15,456 nt of DNA. Origin: an uncultured Eubacteriales bacterium (GTDB taxonomy: Bacteria > Bacillota > Clostridia > Oscillospirales > Acutalibacteraceae). The translations under genes were made by a program, and so were the position numbers. Position 1 is the stretch's first letter. Every line of letters starts with the position of its first letter. The stretch spans positions 1-15,456 of the forward strand of contig CAKRVQ010000007.1 in the NCBI GenBank assembly GCA_934408795.1, given 5' to 3'. Positions 13,975-15,456 of this stretch are shown here, piece by piece. The notes below the pieces were generated by a model, which was not told the DNA's origin, searched no databases, and worked only from the letters and a program-made list of their open reading frames with translations.

Positions 13975-15417
13975 TCAGGCGTTTGACTTGTCGGTCGGAT
14001 CCGACCAGACGCCCGTGTCGGTGTCGGAGCTGCCTTCCGCGTCCGTTCGCTCGACCATGGGAACATAAGCCCTCTGCGGGTGAACATTGACATAGGCGGG
14101 GCGGATAATCTTGTTCCCGTTTATAAGTTCTTCGATGCGGTGTGCACTCCAGCCGACTATTCTGGCGACCGCAAAAAGCGGGGTGTAAAGCTCCTTGGGA
14201 AGTCCGAGCATCTCATAGACAAAGCCGCTGTAAAAGTCGATGTTCGCGCTGACGCCCTTGTAGATCTTACGCTCCTCTGCGATGACCTCGGAAGCAAGCT
14301 CCTCCACGAGCGAGTAGAGGGCGTATTCTTTATCAAGTCCCTTTTCTGCGGAAAGCCGCTCAACAAATGACTTGAACACCCTTGCTCTCGGATCCGATAT
14401 CGAATAGACCGCATGCCCCATTCCGTATATGAGCCCCGCGCCGTCAAATGCCTTGCGATTCAGGATCAGCCGCAGATACTCTTTGACTTCGTGCCTGTCC
14501 GTCCAGTCAGACACATTTTTCTTTATATCCGCAAACATTGCGCAGACCTTGAGGTTTGCGCCGCCGTGTTTCGGGCCTTTCAGCGAGCCGAGAGCCGCAG
14601 CGATCGCAGCGTATGTGTCGGTGCCCGACGAGGAGACGACCCTGGTGGTGAATGTCGAGTTGTTACCGCCGCCGTGCTCGGCGTGCAGAACAAGTGAAAG
14701 ATCGAGAAGTCTCGCCTCAAGAGGTGTGTATGTACTGTCTATGCGGAGCATATGCAGGATGTTCTCCGCAGCCGAAAGCTTTGGGTCGGGGTTGTGGATA
14801 AAGTAGCTCGGCTCTTTTTTGATGTAGTAATTGTAGGCGAGATATCCCTGAACGGCAAGCATCGGAAAAACCGCGATCAGCTGCAGGCATTGCCTGAGCA
14901 CATTTTCCACCGAGGTGTCGTCGGGATTGTTGTCGTAGGCGTACATGGTCAGAACGCTTCTTGTAAGCGAGTTCATCATATCGGCGGAGGGTGCCTTCAT
15001 TATGATGTCCCGTATAAAGGAATTGGGGAGACTGCGGTAATCGGCAAGCACCTCCCTGAACCGCGTCAGTTCGTCGGTCGTCGGCAGTTCGCCGAAGAGC
15101 AGAAGATAGGCGGTCTCTTCAAAGCCGAATCGGTTGTCCTCGGTGAAGCCGCGCACAATATCCTCAATGGCGTACCCGCGGTAGTAAAGCTAGCCGTCGC
15201 AGGGTGTGATCACCCCGTCGATCTGCTTTTTGGATATGATCTCCGATACCTCGGTGAGTCCTGTTCGCACACCGTTACCATTAAGATCGCGGAGCCCTCT
15301 GAAGATCTTATGCTCGGTATAGAGCGCGGGATCCACATATCCGTCAGCCCGACAAAGGGCGGCGTATCGTTCGATATCGGGGGTGATTTTTGAATAATCT
15401 CTTTTTTTGCTGCTCAT
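13975..15417 (-). pseudogene. gltA: Citrate synthase interrupted by one in-frame TAG codon
   Basis: A 480-codon frame starts at ATG 15417 with an ideal AGGAGGT site (15424-15430, 6 bp spacing) and encodes a citrate synthase, which condenses acetyl-CoA and oxaloacetate to citrate. Codon 76 is TAG (15190-15192), between ITPCDG and LYYRGYAIEDIVRGF, a conserved stretch of the N-terminal region; the frame is otherwise unbroken. Downstream, all catalytic residues are intact in full-length numbering: His284 in GPKHGGAN, His335 in YGMGHAVYSISDPRA and Asp394 in NIDFYSG. Length is near the family's 440-480. The final 23 residues are a polar Ser/Asp/Thr tail. Either this is a recent nonsense mutation, a sequencing or assembly error, or the codon is read through. 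A restart at the internal GTG (15156) would lose 87 residues. A possible -10 TATAAA lies at 15438-15443. Confidence 0.88.
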
Positions 15418-15456
15418 TGTCAGACCTCCTGTGATCTTTTATAAAAGTGTAAAACA

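Overview
The window looks like chromosomal DNA from an uncultured member of the Clostridia. The evidence is the core gene set (MEP-pathway IspE, a short eukaryote-like prolyl-tRNA synthetase, an Lrp regulator beside an aminotransferase, a clostridial-type citrate synthase), strong AGGAGG-type ribosome binding sites, and a mid-range GC content. Of eleven genes, nine end in TGA, two in TAA and none in TAG. Placement below class level is inference. I found no phage, conjugation, defence or CRISPR genes, and no tRNA or rRNA.

Left block (1-7379, all +): the C-terminal half of glutamine-dependent NAD+ synthetase, an M42 metallo-aminopeptidase, a 312-bp spacer of tandem repeats, a GT-C membrane glycosyltransferase, uracil-DNA glycosylase, an Lrp/AsnC regulator, a PLP aminotransferase and IspE. 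The last three are tightly packed: the regulator and aminotransferase touch at TGATG, and the aminotransferase and ispE overlap at ATGA. They are probably cotranscribed. The spacer at 2146-2457 holds a 35-bp imperfect tandem repeat followed by about ten 11-bp units.

Middle block (7380-9771, genes on -): proS and, 14 bp downstream, a small secreted or membrane-anchored Ser-rich protein. Both are driven by a clear promoter at 9743-9771. They converge on ispE, with a perfect 16-bp hairpin at the boundary. The 494-bp divergent region 9704-10197 holds the proS promoter, a terminator-like hairpin facing it, a GC-rich interspersed repeat (copy A), a strong promoter for the next + gene and a structured leader.

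Right block: a 780-residue multidomain membrane protein (four-fold DUF898/YjgN-like membrane repeats, Sel1-like repeats, a further TM segment, two extracellular domains; 10198-12540, +) with its own promoter and terminator. Next comes a stretch of about 1.4 kb without genes (12541-13974), packed with GC-rich palindromic repeats, several of them homologous to each other and one to copy A at 9862. The window ends with a citrate synthase on the - strand whose reading frame is broken by one TAG codon (15190-15192).

The least explained items are the repeat family whose 27-bp core is inverted in one copy, the 11-bp periodic array, the in-frame TAG, the structured leader and the architecture of the 780-residue protein. 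None of these is shown to be a new functional system.
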